From: Acidobacteriota bacterium
Lineage (GTDB): Bacteria > Acidobacteriota > Blastocatellia > RBC074
Reading direction: 5' to 3'
Length of the DNA stretch: 64,000 nucleotides
NCBI GenBank assembly: GCA_016715865.1
Contig: JADJXM010000021.1
Span: 30,423-94,422 of the forward strand
This document shows positions 43,417-61,074 of this stretch, piece by piece. The notes under the pieces were generated by a model. That model was not told the DNA's origin and ran no database searches. It worked only from the letters and a program-made list of their open reading frames with translations. Made by a program: the position numbers and the translations under genes. The number at the start of each line of letters is the position of its first letter. Within the stretch, counting starts at the first letter, position 1.

Positions 43417-43436
43417 TCAGTCCTCCGGTGAATAAA

Positions 43437-43562
43437 ATAGTAGAAAGTTGAAAGTAGAAAGTAGAAAGTGCAAGACATGGCGTTGCGGGAACGCTTTCAG
43501 CCGTGAATGAAACTACCGATTCTTTTCGTACTTTCTACTTTATACTTTATACTTTCTACTAT
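43437..43562. repeat. Inverted AGTAGAAAG tract upstream of UPF0182
   Basis: AGTAGAAAGTTGAAAGTAGA units at about 43439-43468 are mirrored by CTTTCTACTTTATACTTTAT units at about 43530-43560. The unit lies between the divergent MFS and UPF0182 genes. Confidence 0.78.
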
Positions 43563-43592
43563 CCGTTATCTATCAACCCGTGGGAGAACATC

Positions 43593-46393
<2,801 letters not shown>

Positions 46394-46428
46394 TGCTTTT
46401 CGACAACTCCCATCAATGCTGGTGATAA

Positions 46429-46627
46429 TCAGATCAGTCCGGCATATTCAGCGCGGCGGACCGCTTCAAGGCGGGTATGGGCATTGAGCTTTTTCAGGAT
46501 GTTCTGGATGTGGTTGTTGACCATCCACGGCGAAGGCCGCATCCGCAGTGCTCTCAACCATCTCTTTAAGCTCTCGCAATAGCATATGAACTTCTCTATC
46601 CGTAATTTGATGCAACTCAATTATCAT
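46429..46627 (-). pseudogene. Internally deleted PAS-LuxR regulator remnant
   Basis: The frame from ATG 46627 reads MIIELHQITDREVHMLLREL and KEMVESTADAAFAVDG, the start of a PAS sensor domain. It then runs out of frame into NNHIQNILKKLNAHTRLEAV and RRAEYAGLI, the end of a LuxR-type HTH nearly identical to the regulator at 63417. The middle of the gene (most of the PAS domain and the first HTH helices) is gone and the junction shifts frame. Clearly a decayed paralog. Confidence 0.85.
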
Positions 46628-46647
46628 CCGGTATTCCCCGGAAAGTA

Positions 46648-46899
46648 ACTACTCTGCAAACTAAATTTTCGGGCATTTAAATTCGGAAGAAATTAATCGC
46701 AAAGACCGCAAAGGGGCAAAGATATACAGGGAAGATCAGTGTTCGAATTATATCCAATGGGCAATAATCCGGATATTCATATCACCAAAAATCTTTGCTC
46801 CTTTGCGGCCTCTGCGATTACTTCTTTGCCCCTTTGCGGTCTTTGCGATTAATTTCTTCCGAAGTTAAATGCCCGAAAATTTAGTTTGCAGAGTAGTAA
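46648..46899. repeat. Interspersed terminal-inverted-repeat element, copy 4 (most complete)
   Basis: Ends ACTACTCTGCAAACTAAATT and its complement AATTTAGTTTGCAGAGTAGT are present at both sides. The arms continue with CGGGCATTTAA, CGGAAGAAATTAATCGCAAA and GACCGCAAAGGGGCAAAGA over about 75 bp on the left, with nearly the same inverted on the right plus an extra CTTTGCG unit. The 70-bp core matches copies 1-3. It sits between the LuxR remnant and the Rrf2 operator. Confidence 0.88.
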
Positions 46900-46925
46900 A
46901 TGACCCGCAATTAATAAATCAAAAA

Positions 46926-46945
46926 AATGATGTGACCACATCATT
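46926..46945. promoter_or_regulatory. 20-bp palindromic operator candidate for the Rrf2 regulator
   Basis: AATGATGTGACCACATCATT has perfect 9-bp arms around a 2-nt centre, 68 bp before the rrf2-type start codon. Its half-site resembles NsrR/Rrf2 half-sites in style (AAGATGYA), and an exact AAATGATGTG half-site occurs upstream of the reductase unit. An autoregulatory site is inferred. Confidence 0.6.
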
Positions 46946-47013
46946 GTCCGGCGAGACCCAAAAGAGAAACACTGTCAACGGACAAAGAAGTCCGCTAGTG
47001 AGGTAATTCGGCC

Positions 47014-47442
47014 ATGGTTTTCTCGAAGGGCACCGGCTATGGAATTCGTGCGCTGGCCTATCTTGCCAGGAATTCCGGCAATGAGCCTTGCGGTTTGCGC
47101 AAGATCGCCGAGGCCGAGCAGATCCCGCCGCTTTACCTGAGCAAAGTTCTGAGCGACCTGCGTCGGCATCGCCTGGTGCGATCGACTAAGGGCATTCACG
47201 GCGGTTATGAGCTGGCCCGGCCGCCGGAAGAAATATCGCTCTGGGAAGTGTTTCGCATTCTGGAACCCGACCCATACCTGGACACGTGCATTCTCGGCCA
47301 TGGCATATGCGAGCCCGGGGATGCCTGTCCATTACACGCCGACTGGCATCAAGTGCGACTGGAACTGCTCACGTTTTTGGAAAACAGGACGATCTTGAAC
47401 GTCGCCGACACAATGGCGCGTAATGAAAGAAACCAGTTATGA
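47014..47442 (+). CDS. Rrf2-family Fe-S transcriptional regulator (NsrR/IscR-like)
   Basis: 142-residue winged-helix regulator. GYGIRALAYLARN and LRKIAEAEQIPPLYLSKVLS form the HTH, STKGIHGGYELARPPEEISL the wing. Three cysteines in DTCILGHGICEPGDACPLH (C-x6-C-x5-C) match the Fe-S ligands of NsrR/IscR proteins, so it probably senses NO, iron-sulfur status or redox. It heads the plus-strand respiratory island and overlaps the next small gene by ATGA. A 20-bp palindrome lies upstream. Confidence 0.88.
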   Translation: MVFSKGTGYGIRALAYLARNSGNEPCGLRKIAEAEQIPPLYLSKVLSDLRRHRLVRSTKGIHGGYELARPPEEISLWEVFRILEPDPYLDTCILGHGICEPGDACPLHADWHQVRLELLTFLENRTILNVADTMARNERNQL

Positions 47443-47591
47443 GGATCAGCATGATAATGAAACAGACCGGCTCGTACCGGCCCGGCTTCGTGCTTCTCTC
47501 CTGCTTCGCGGCGCTGTGCCTGCTGACAACCTGGCTGACCTTTATCAGGCGGCGTGAGAGAATGGGCGAAACGTTACTGGAAAATTACTAA
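47439..47591 (+). CDS. 50-residue single-helix membrane protein
   Basis: A small frame of 50 codons (MRISMIMKQTGSYRPGFVLL ... ) with one hydrophobic helix (about residues 16-36, FVLLSCFAALCLLTTWL) followed by a basic segment (IRRRERMG), suggesting N-out/C-in orientation. Its ATG overlaps the Rrf2 stop (ATGA) and its TAA is immediately followed by the methyltransferase ATG, a spacing that strongly suggests a translated gene. No known family recognised. Confidence 0.65.
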   Translation: MRISMIMKQTGSYRPGFVLLSCFAALCLLTTWLTFIRRRERMGETLLENY

Positions 47592-48218
47592 ATGATAAAC
47601 CCTGATCGCCAATCCCACTGGAACAATCTTTATGCCACGAAGCCGCTTGATGCCGTTTCGTGGTATCAGCTCAAACCCGAAAAATCGCTTGAATTAATTC
47701 AGCGATTCATGCCCGCAGAGAAAAATCCGTCAGTGATCGACGTGGGCGGCGGCGCTTCAACTCTCGTGGATCATCTCCGAGCGGCAGGATACGAGTCGCT
47801 GTCGGTTCTGGATATTTCCGAGGAGGCTCTGACAAAAACCAGGACGCGGCTCGGCCCCATTTCAGAGCACATAAAATGGATAGTGGCTGATGTAACAAAT
47901 ACGGAGTTGCCGGACAATGCCTATGACCTTTGGCACGACCGTGCGGTCTTCCATTTTCTTGTCGATCCTGAGGAGCAAAACAGGTATGTCCATCAGTTGA
48001 CCAGATCCCTCAAGCCAGGTGGAATTCTGGTCATCTCCACATTTGCGCCCGATGGGCCGGAGAAATGCAGTGGCCTGACGGTCAGTCGTCATGATTGCGT
48101 CGACCTGCGCCGGATCCTGGGACAGCAATTCGACCTTCTTTTAAGCGCCAGAGAAATTCATCAGACACCTTTCCAGACAGTACAGGCATTCTGTTACTGT
48201 GTCTTTCGAAAGTGTTGA
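47592..48218 (+). CDS. Class I SAM-dependent methyltransferase
   Basis: 208 residues. HWNNLYATKPLDAVSWYQL at the start, AdoMet motif I PSVIDVGGGASTLVDHL, acidic strand SVLDISEEAL and post-motif YDLWHDRAVFHFL are clear. This subgroup resembles small-molecule methyltransferases of the TehB/thiopurine type. The gene follows the 50-residue frame with no gap. The role in the island is unknown; methylation of a chalcogen or toxic intermediate is possible but unproven. Confidence 0.85.
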   Translation: MINPDRQSHWNNLYATKPLDAVSWYQLKPEKSLELIQRFMPAEKNPSVIDVGGGASTLVDHLRAAGYESLSVLDISEEALTKTRTRLGPISEHIKWIVADVTNTELPDNAYDLWHDRAVFHFLVDPEEQNRYVHQLTRSLKPGGILVISTFAPDGPEKCSGLTVSRHDCVDLRRILGQQFDLLLSAREIHQTPFQTVQAFCYCVFRKC

Positions 48219-48251
48219 TATGAGTCCGACGCGACATTGTCAGTGTGCAAG

Positions 48252-49424
48252 ATGTACCAGCGACTTTTCATTGGACTGCCGGCTTGCTTGATTACCCTAC
48301 TGATCTTTTCCACGAGCGGCGTGGCTCAAGGGCCAGGTGGAGCGGAGGTTTATGCCGGAAACCTCCCTCATCCGTTCATGCGCACCCATCCCGTGTCCGC
48401 AGAAGGAGAGACCGAACGGGCAGAGGCCGCTAAACAGTTCTCTATCCGCCTCGGCCGCTGGCTCGATTTTTCGAAAGTAATGCTGGCGACGCGATACATG
48501 TATGTCGAGAACACTGCTCGCGCCGTCAATGTCAATACCGTCCAGCACCGGCAGGATCTGTTCGGCCGTTTCAAGTTTGATGCAGCGGGGCGTTACAGCC
48601 TGAATTTCGGCATACAGAGCGGGCGGCGCTTTACGGCCGGCTGGAACGAGACCGGAGCCGGCGTCAAGCGCGGCAATCTGAACCTTTACCTCAAACACCT
48701 CTATCTGTCGGCGCAGCCAATCAATGGGCTGGAGTTGCAGTACGGCGGTTTCGACTATCTGCGCGGAGCAGCGACTGAGATCACAACATACAACAATGAC
48801 GGGTTTCTGACCGGGCAGCGAGTGATCGTGCGTCGCCCATCACTGCTCTTCTTTGATGAGATAGCATACACCGCCGGATTTTTCGGCGATCTGACCACTC
48901 CGAATCTCAACCGCCGCTATCACCGTTTGAAGAAGGTCAATTATCATCAGTTCATCGTCGGCAAGAAATTCGGTGAACGCGCGCAGGTTTCAGCCGATTA
49001 CACATTCGAAGGAGGTCGGGATATTCTGCGGCAGGCGGTTAAGATCAACACGCCTGAGTTGCGCATGATCGATTCGCTGCGGCTGGAGCTTTACGAACGG
49101 CTCGACGGCAACGTGCAGGGCGGCGCGGACGCAGGATTTGCGCTGCTCGGCGAAAAGACGCTCAAGAAGAAATGGACTTTTACCGGCGGCTATACGCAGA
49201 TCGATCCGCGCTACGGCAATGTCAATGCCGACCGCGTCTTCCAGGGCAAGCATCTCTACGGGCTGGTGAATTACCAGCTTACGCCCGAAATCGCTGTAGG
49301 CGTCTTTACCAGCCGGATTCTGGATGAACCGCGCCAGCCGGTGTTGCCCGTACGCGTGCGATCTGAAGTCTTCATTCGCTACAATGTGCTCAAAGCGCTG
49401 CAACACGCGGGTTGGATCAAATGA
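48252..49424 (+). CDS. Outer-membrane beta-barrel protein (porin-like)
   Basis: About 390 residues with a signal peptide (MYQRLFIGLPACLITLLIFS, cleavage near GVAQ). The remainder shows alternating strands (FKFDAAGRYSLNFGIQSGRR, LNLYLKHLYLSAQPINGLEL, KWTFTGGYTQIDPRYG). Start uncertain: ATG 48252 has no good Shine-Dalgarno, and in-frame GTG 48243 and TTG 48237 exist. Its end overlaps the CRTAC1 gene (ATGA). No named family recognised; placement suggests it serves the adjacent exported redox protein or nitrate uptake. Confidence 0.7.
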   Translation: MYQRLFIGLPACLITLLIFSTSGVAQGPGGAEVYAGNLPHPFMRTHPVSAEGETERAEAAKQFSIRLGRWLDFSKVMLATRYMYVENTARAVNVNTVQHRQDLFGRFKFDAAGRYSLNFGIQSGRRFTAGWNETGAGVKRGNLNLYLKHLYLSAQPINGLELQYGGFDYLRGAATEITTYNNDGFLTGQRVIVRRPSLLFFDEIAYTAGFFGDLTTPNLNRRYHRLKKVNYHQFIVGKKFGERAQVSADYTFEGGRDILRQAVKINTPELRMIDSLRLELYERLDGNVQGGADAGFALLGEKTLKKKWTFTGGYTQIDPRYGNVNADRVFQGKHLYGLVNYQLTPEIAVGVFTSRILDEPRQPVLPVRVRSEVFIRYNVLKALQHAGWIK

Positions 49425-52297
49425 TGAAACACATGAAAACAAGAAGTTTCAGATATGCTTTCCTGCTGCTGGCGCTGGCGGCGATGATGCCTCTGTGCAT
49501 TGCCCACATGCAAACCAGGACCACGACGCCGCAGCCGCCTCAGTCTGAAATAGACCGTCGCAAGCTGGAAGAGCTCGAGGACAAGTCCGAAGACGTTGCC
49601 AACGGCATTCTCGAACTGGCCCTTGCGCTGCGGGACGGCGATACAAAACGGGTCGCGGAGTATTTCGCCGACCCGGCCCGGACAACGCCGCTGCCCTCGG
49701 CGCCGACCGACTTGACGCCTCACGTGAAATGGGTGCGAAAACACGGCTGGAATTTCGAGCCGAATAAGACCGTCGCCACGACACGCGCGGCTTTGGCGAA
49801 ACAATGGGACGCGTTGCTCGACAATTTCTCCGAGGTCGAGGACGTCCGCTTCAAGCTGCGCGCATCGACCTTTGACGAGAAAGGGCGCGTGATGAAGGCG
49901 ACCGTCGCTTTCTGGATCGTCGGGCGCGATGGAAAAGGACGCCGGGCGTGGCTGCGCGCGGCGGCGGATACGATCTTCAACTTCCACACCGAAAAAAACG
50001 TCACCGGCGGCATTCTGAACAGCCTCAGCCACGAGAATGGGCGCTGGCTTATTCACGAATTCGCCATCCAACCGATCAATTCGCTGATCGCTACTGAAGA
50101 TCTGTTCAGCGAAGTCAGCGCGCCGGCGGGCGTGGCTGCGATGCTGCCGGCTTACGGTGAAGCGGGCAACACGGGTTTCGTCTGGCGCGGCGCCGCGGCG
50201 GGCGATTTCAACCGCGACGGCTGGATGGACCTGATCGTCACCGGAGCCACGAGGAACTACCTCTACCTCAACGACGGCCGCGGCAGATTCCGCGACTCGT
50301 CCGATGATGCCGGAATCAAGCTGCTCGCCAGCGGATCAGGCCCGCTCGCATTCGATTACGACAACGATGGCGACACTGATATTTTCATGGCCAACGTCGG
50401 CCAGCAGATTCTGCTGGAAAACCGGCTCGTTCCCGACGGCAGGCTTGGCTTCATTGACGTCTCACTGGAATCAGGCGTTGCGGTTGACGCCTTCGGTTTT
50501 TCAGCCGCGACGGCAGATGTCAACGGCGACGGCCGGCTCGATATTTATGTCGCGTCGTACAACCGCTATGGTCAGGTGGTGCCCGATTCGTGGTTCCGCG
50601 CCACGAACGGGACGCCGAATCTGCTCTTCATCAATCAGGGCAATGGGACATTCCGCGAAGAGGCCAGGGAATGGAGTGTTGATGACAGGCGGTGGAGCTA
50701 CGCCGCATCATTCGCCGACATCAACGGCGATCACCGGCCGGACCTGTTCGTCGCGAATGATTTCGGCGAGAAGGGCATGTTCGTCAATCGCGGCGAACGT
50801 TTCGTCGACGAAGCGGCAGAGCGCGGCCTGCTTGATCCGGGCAACGGAATGGGCGTCATGTTCGGGGATTACAACAACGACGGGCGGCTCGACATTCACG
50901 CGACCAATATGTCATCGACGGCCGGCAATCGCATCGTCTCCCGGCTCTTCCCCAATCAGGGCGCGCAGCAAAACGTATACAAAAAACTGGCCTCCGGTAA
51001 TAACCTCTTCGAGAACAACGGAGATGGCAAATTCAGCGACGTAACGGCAGAGATTGGCGGTTTGAGCGGAATGTGGGCCTGGGGCGGTGGTTTCATCGAT
51101 ATCGATTGCGACGGCTGGGAGGACATCTTCACGCCAAACGGTTTCATCTCCGGCAAGTCGATGGCCGATACCTGATCGCAGTTCTGGCGTCAGGTCGTGA
51201 CACAGGACAACAGCAGCGGCGAAACACGCGACAAGGGCGTGCTCCGCCAGGATCAGAGCCAACTGCTCGGCAAGGGCTTTTCCTTCAGCGGCTACGAGCG
51301 CGATACATTATTTCTCAATCTCGGCAAGGGCGAGAGCGGACAGGTCAAGTACACTGACATATCTGGCGTCTCCGGCATAGACCATCTGAGTGACGGGCGT
51401 GCGTCGGTCTTTGCCGATTTCGACAATGACGGTGACCTTGACGTTTTTATGACTACAATTCAGGGGCATGCGCATCTGCTCTTCCGCAATAATGTCGGGC
51501 AATCGAACAACTGGCTGCGCGTGGCGATCACCGGGAATGAGAGCGGGCGCGACGGCTTCGGCGCAGTTGTCCGCGTCAAGACATCGGCCGGCCTCCTGAC
51601 CAAAATCAAGTCGGGCGGATCAGGCTTCCAGTCTCAGCACGACCCGCGCCTGCTCTTCGGCCTCGGGCAGGACGCGCTTGCCGAATGGGTCGAAATCACT
51701 TGGCCGAACGGCCGGGTGAAGCGGTTCACCAACGTGCCCGCCGGATCATCCATCCTGCTTGAGGAAGGGCGCGATAATTTCGAGTTGGTTAAGGAAGCGA
51801 AAACAAGCCTGCCCAACCCGCTCACGCGTGAAGACCAGCTGCTGCGGACCTTAAAGCTCCAAAAAGGGCGGCAATTACCTGCCCTGACAGTCACTCGTAT
51901 CGACGGCTCGCGGACAGATCTGGCAACTATCTTCAAACCGGGTCGCCGCACGCTGATCAATCTGTGGGCGACGTGGTGCGGCCCCTGCGCCAGGGAAATG
52001 CCGGAACTCGAGCGGCTCGCACCGCAACTGCGCGCTCGGGGCATCGACCTGATCGGTCTAAGCATTGACACCGAAGGCATTAATGTAGTGAAAGAGTTTC
52101 TCAGCCGGCGCAAAATCACATATCCGATTATCAATATAGGCGATCAAGGAATTGCGCATATCTTCGCCGGTGACGATGCGACAGTGCCAATCTCGGTGCT
52201 GATCGACGAACGAGGGCGGTTGCTTCAGGTTATCGGCGGCTGGTCTCGACAAACAGCACGCGAATTTGAAGCGCTCGCAGGAAACAAGAATAAGTAA
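49421..52297 (+). CDS. CRTAC1/FG-GAP-UnbV protein fused to TlpA thioredoxin, with in-frame TGA (candidate selenoprotein)
   Basis: One frame from 49421 to 52297 interrupted only by TGA at 51173-51175. Order: signal peptide (FRYAFLLLALAAMMPLCIAH), an N-terminal domain (about 45-215), about seven FG-GAP calcium-type repeats (DFNRDGWMDLIV, DYDNDGDTDIFM, DVNGDGRLDIYV, DYNNDGRLDIHA, DIDCDGWEDIFT, DFDNDGDLDVFM), an ASPIC/UnbV domain (NNWLRVAITGNESGRDGFGA) and a C-terminal TlpA-like thioredoxin domain with WCGPC. Sequence on both sides of the TGA (SGKSMADT and SQFWRQVVTQD) is continuous with the family and in frame. A SECIS-like hairpin follows the TGA. Probably periplasmic. Alternatives are a nonsense mutation or a base error. 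Confidence 0.8.
51173..51208 (+). promoter_or_regulatory. In-frame TGA with SECIS-like stem-loop
   Basis: After TGA, 16 nt separate the codon from an apical loop AGGTCGT (51192-51198). The inner stem is GTC/GAC (51189-51191 with 51199-51201). After an asymmetric GC/A internal loop, the lower stem is GTTCTG with CAGGAC (51181-51186 with 51103-type partner at 51203-51208, one G-U). The E. coli fdhF SECIS has its AGGUCU loop 17 nt after UGA and a bulged stem of the same shape. Bacterial SECIS elements need a G in the first loop positions and a UGA-loop distance of about 16-37 nt; both hold. Confidence 0.6.
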
Positions 52298-52314
52298 TCT
52301 TCGAGGAATTGAGT

Positions 52315-53745
52315 ATGAGTTGGCCAATGATTATTCAGGGAGGAATGGGAGTGGCGATCTCGGACTGGCATTTAGCCAGAACCGTTTCGCAATTGGGACA
52401 ATTGGGCGTCGTCTCGGGCACCGGCCTGAACCGGGTGCTGATAAGCCGCCTCATGGATGGCGATCTCGCGGGGCACATTCGACGGGCCCTCGATAACTTC
52501 CCGATCCCCAAGCCGATACAGAACATTCTGGACAGCTATTACATCCCAAACGGAAAAGCTCCCACAGACCCTTACAAGACGCCGCCGATGTACACCATCC
52601 GCCCGTCTCAAATGCTTGATCAGCTCACGGTCATTGCCAACTTTGTCGAAGTCTTTCTGGCCAAGGAGGGGCACGCCGGTCTGGTCGGCATCAATCTGCT
52701 GGAAAAGGTGCAGCTGCCCACACTCGCCTCACTGTATGGCGCGTTGCTCGCCGGAGTTGATTTCGTGCTCATGGGCGCAGGGATTCCCACGCAGGTTGCT
52801 GCAATTTTGGATAAGCTGTCCCTCCATCAACCGGTCAGGTATCGCCTCAACGTCATTGGCGCGGATAAAAATGACGATTACCAGATCGCCTTTGATCCGG
52901 AGCGGATCTTCCCAGGCATCTCCAAAATAATGACGCGGCTCAGGCGCCCGCGTTTTCTGCCCGTCATCTCTTCGGCGGTGCTGGCGCAGGCGTTGCTGAA
53001 ACGCAGCGAAGGCGCAGTGGACGGCTTCGTGGTTGAAGGCCCCACCGCGGGCGGACACAATGCTCCTCCACGCGGCGCGCTTAATCTGAATGAAAAAGGT
53101 GAACCAATATATGGCGAGAAGGACGCAGCGGATTTGGAGAAGATAAGGCAGTTGGGTCTGCCTTTCTGGCTGGCTGGCGGATATGGCCATCCCAGCCAAT
53201 TGCAGAAAGCATTGGAGGCCGGTGCGGCTGGTATTCAGGTGGGCACGGCATTTTCGCTGTGTAACGAATCGGGCCTCGAGCCTGGTTTGAAAAGTAGACT
53301 GCTGCTCGAGGTGCTCGACGGAAAAGTACAAGTGCTTACCAGTCCCGTCGTCTCTCCTACAGGCTTCCCTTTCAAAGTAGCGCAACTGGAAGGCACCTTG
53401 ACTGAGCAGGCTGTCTACGATGAGCGCCCGCGCATCTGCGATTACGGCGGACTGCGCATCCTTTTCAAACAGCCTGATGGCACGCTCGGTTATCGCTGCC
53501 CGGCTGAACCGGTCGAGAGTTATCTGAAAAAAGGAGGACAGCTTGAAGACACTGTCGGCAGGGTCTGTCTTTGCAACAGTCTCGCTGCCACGGCGGGGTT
53601 CCCACAACATCAGAAGAATGGCTACCTGGAGCCGCCGCTCGTGACGATCGGCGACGATCTTGTCAACATTGTCAACTTCATGAGCGCGAACAAGTCGAAC
53701 TATTCGGCGAGGAATGTCATCAACTACCTCCTCGGCTCAACCTGA
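52315..53745 (+). CDS. Nitronate monooxygenase-like FMN protein
   Basis: About 476 residues, TIM-barrel flavoprotein related to nitronate monooxygenase/2-nitropropane dioxygenase and the FMN domain of PfaD-like proteins. PMIIQGGMGVAIS at the N-terminus, GFVVEGPTAGGHNAPPRG with the catalytic-region His, and FWLAGGYGHPSQL then AGIQVGTAF for phosphate binding are visible. The C-terminal 100 residues with several Cys are extra to short NMOs. ATG 52315 has GAGGA 7 nt upstream. It follows the CRTAC1-TlpA gene by 17 nt. Nitronate detoxification would fit a nitrogen-oxide island, but this is inference. Confidence 0.8.
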   Translation: MSWPMIIQGGMGVAISDWHLARTVSQLGQLGVVSGTGLNRVLISRLMDGDLAGHIRRALDNFPIPKPIQNILDSYYIPNGKAPTDPYKTPPMYTIRPSQMLDQLTVIANFVEVFLAKEGHAGLVGINLLEKVQLPTLASLYGALLAGVDFVLMGAGIPTQVAAILDKLSLHQPVRYRLNVIGADKNDDYQIAFDPERIFPGISKIMTRLRRPRFLPVISSAVLAQALLKRSEGAVDGFVVEGPTAGGHNAPPRGALNLNEKGEPIYGEKDAADLEKIRQLGLPFWLAGGYGHPSQLQKALEAGAAGIQVGTAFSLCNESGLEPGLKSRLLLEVLDGKVQVLTSPVVSPTGFPFKVAQLEGTLTEQAVYDERPRICDYGGLRILFKQPDGTLGYRCPAEPVESYLKKGGQLEDTVGRVCLCNSLAATAGFPQHQKNGYLEPPLVTIGDDLVNIVNFMSANKSNYSARNVINYLLGST

Positions 53746-53791
53746 CAGCTATCATCCAACCGGACTCTGCGTGAGGCAGATGCAGATTGAC

Positions 53792-53801
53792 AAATGATGT
53801 G
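53792..53801 (+). promoter_or_regulatory. Half-site matching the Rrf2 palindrome
   Basis: AAATGATGTG is identical to one arm (plus one flanking base) of the palindrome at 46926-46945 and lies about 85 bp upstream of the reductase unit, next to a TTGACA at 53787-53792. The second arm is not present, so regulation here is tentative. Confidence 0.3.
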
Positions 53802-53885
53802 GTATCTTGCGCTTTATGTATCTCGAGGGTGTAATTTTGCTTGTGATCTCGAGTTTCAAGCACACAGCAAGGAGAACCGCGGAAT

Positions 53886-54917
<1,032 letters not shown>

Positions 54918-54933
54918 ACACTGGACGAATGAT

Positions 54934-57144
<2,211 letters not shown>

Positions 57145-57187
57145 TGGATCGTTCGCGATGCGAGTGATGAGTCGAACAAAAGAAAAA

Positions 57188-57259
57188 CATCCACAAAGGG
57201 CACAACGGAACACGAAGAAATGGTTTCTCCTTTGTGATTCTTTGTGTCCTTTGTGGATG
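57188..57259. repeat. CATCCACAAAGG hairpin
   Basis: Arms CATCCACAAAGG (57188-57199) and CCTTTGTGGATG (57248-57259) are exact complements, with further TTTGTG/CACAA units between them. Similar in style to the CTTTGCG elements but shorter. It lies between the Mo subunit and the ferredoxin gene. Confidence 0.7.
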
Positions 57260-57280
57260 ATGAATTTCCCAGGAGATTAG

Positions 57281-58970
<1,690 letters not shown>

Positions 58971-58975
58971 CGAAC

Positions 58976-59204
<229 letters not shown>

Positions 59205-59210
59205 TCATCG

Positions 59211-60407
<1,197 letters not shown>

Positions 60408-60416
60408 GCGCCTGCG

Positions 60417-60986
60417 ATGAATGGATTTCACCGGTGGTTCTGCCGGACAGATTTATGGCGCGGACTGCTTGAAGGAAAAATTCTGCCCTGGACCCTCGAT
60501 GGCGTCGAACTCGGCGACCAGGTGCTCGAAATCGGTCCCGGCCCGGGTCTGACGACTGAATGGCTGCTCGGCCGCTGCGAAAGTCTGACCGCGCTTGAAA
60601 TCGACCATCGACTGGCCGCTTCACTCAAATCACGTCTGCCGGCGAAGAAAATCTCGGTTATCGAGGGCGATGCGACGTCCCTGCCCTTCGCCGAGAGATC
60701 CTTCTCGAGCGTCATTTCATTCACCATGCTCCACCACATCCCGACGGCTGCGCTTCAGGAGAGGCTCATCCGCGAGATCTTCCGTGTCCTCGAACCGGGA
60801 GGATTATTCGCCGGCTCAGACAGCCCCGCGAGCCCGCTGCTCCGCCTCATGCACCTGCGGGAGGCATACCTGCCCATTGACCCCGATAAATTTCGCCCGA
60901 GTCTTGAATCGGCGGGTTTCACTGACATAACCATCGAACGCAAACGCCGGGTCTTCAGATTCCTCGCCCGGCGACCGCATCCATAA
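60417..60986 (+). CDS. Class I SAM-dependent methyltransferase
   Basis: 189 residues. Motif I is LEIGPGPGLTTEWLL, acidic motif ALEIDHRL, motif DATSLPFAERSFSSVISFTM and post-motif VLEPGGLFAGSD. Typical of methyltransferase-domain-11 proteins. It follows the NarK porter by 9 nt and is probably the last gene of the unit. The substrate is unknown. Confidence 0.85.
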   Translation: MNGFHRWFCRTDLWRGLLEGKILPWTLDGVELGDQVLEIGPGPGLTTEWLLGRCESLTALEIDHRLAASLKSRLPAKKISVIEGDATSLPFAERSFSSVISFTMLHHIPTAALQERLIREIFRVLEPGGLFAGSDSPASPLLRLMHLREAYLPIDPDKFRPSLESAGFTDITIERKRRVFRFLARRPHP

Positions 60987-61074
60987 AATTTTTCCAGGCA
61001 TCAGTAATATGATGTTGTCGCATCATAGGATCGGTTGCAGAAACGGAGTAGCTTACCGCTCGCAGGAGGATATT

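Noticed and set aside
51176..52297. Treating the second half of the CRTAC1-TlpA gene as a separate gene
   Set aside because: It begins inside a domain, lacks a start signal and signal peptide, and is in frame with the first half across a single TGA.
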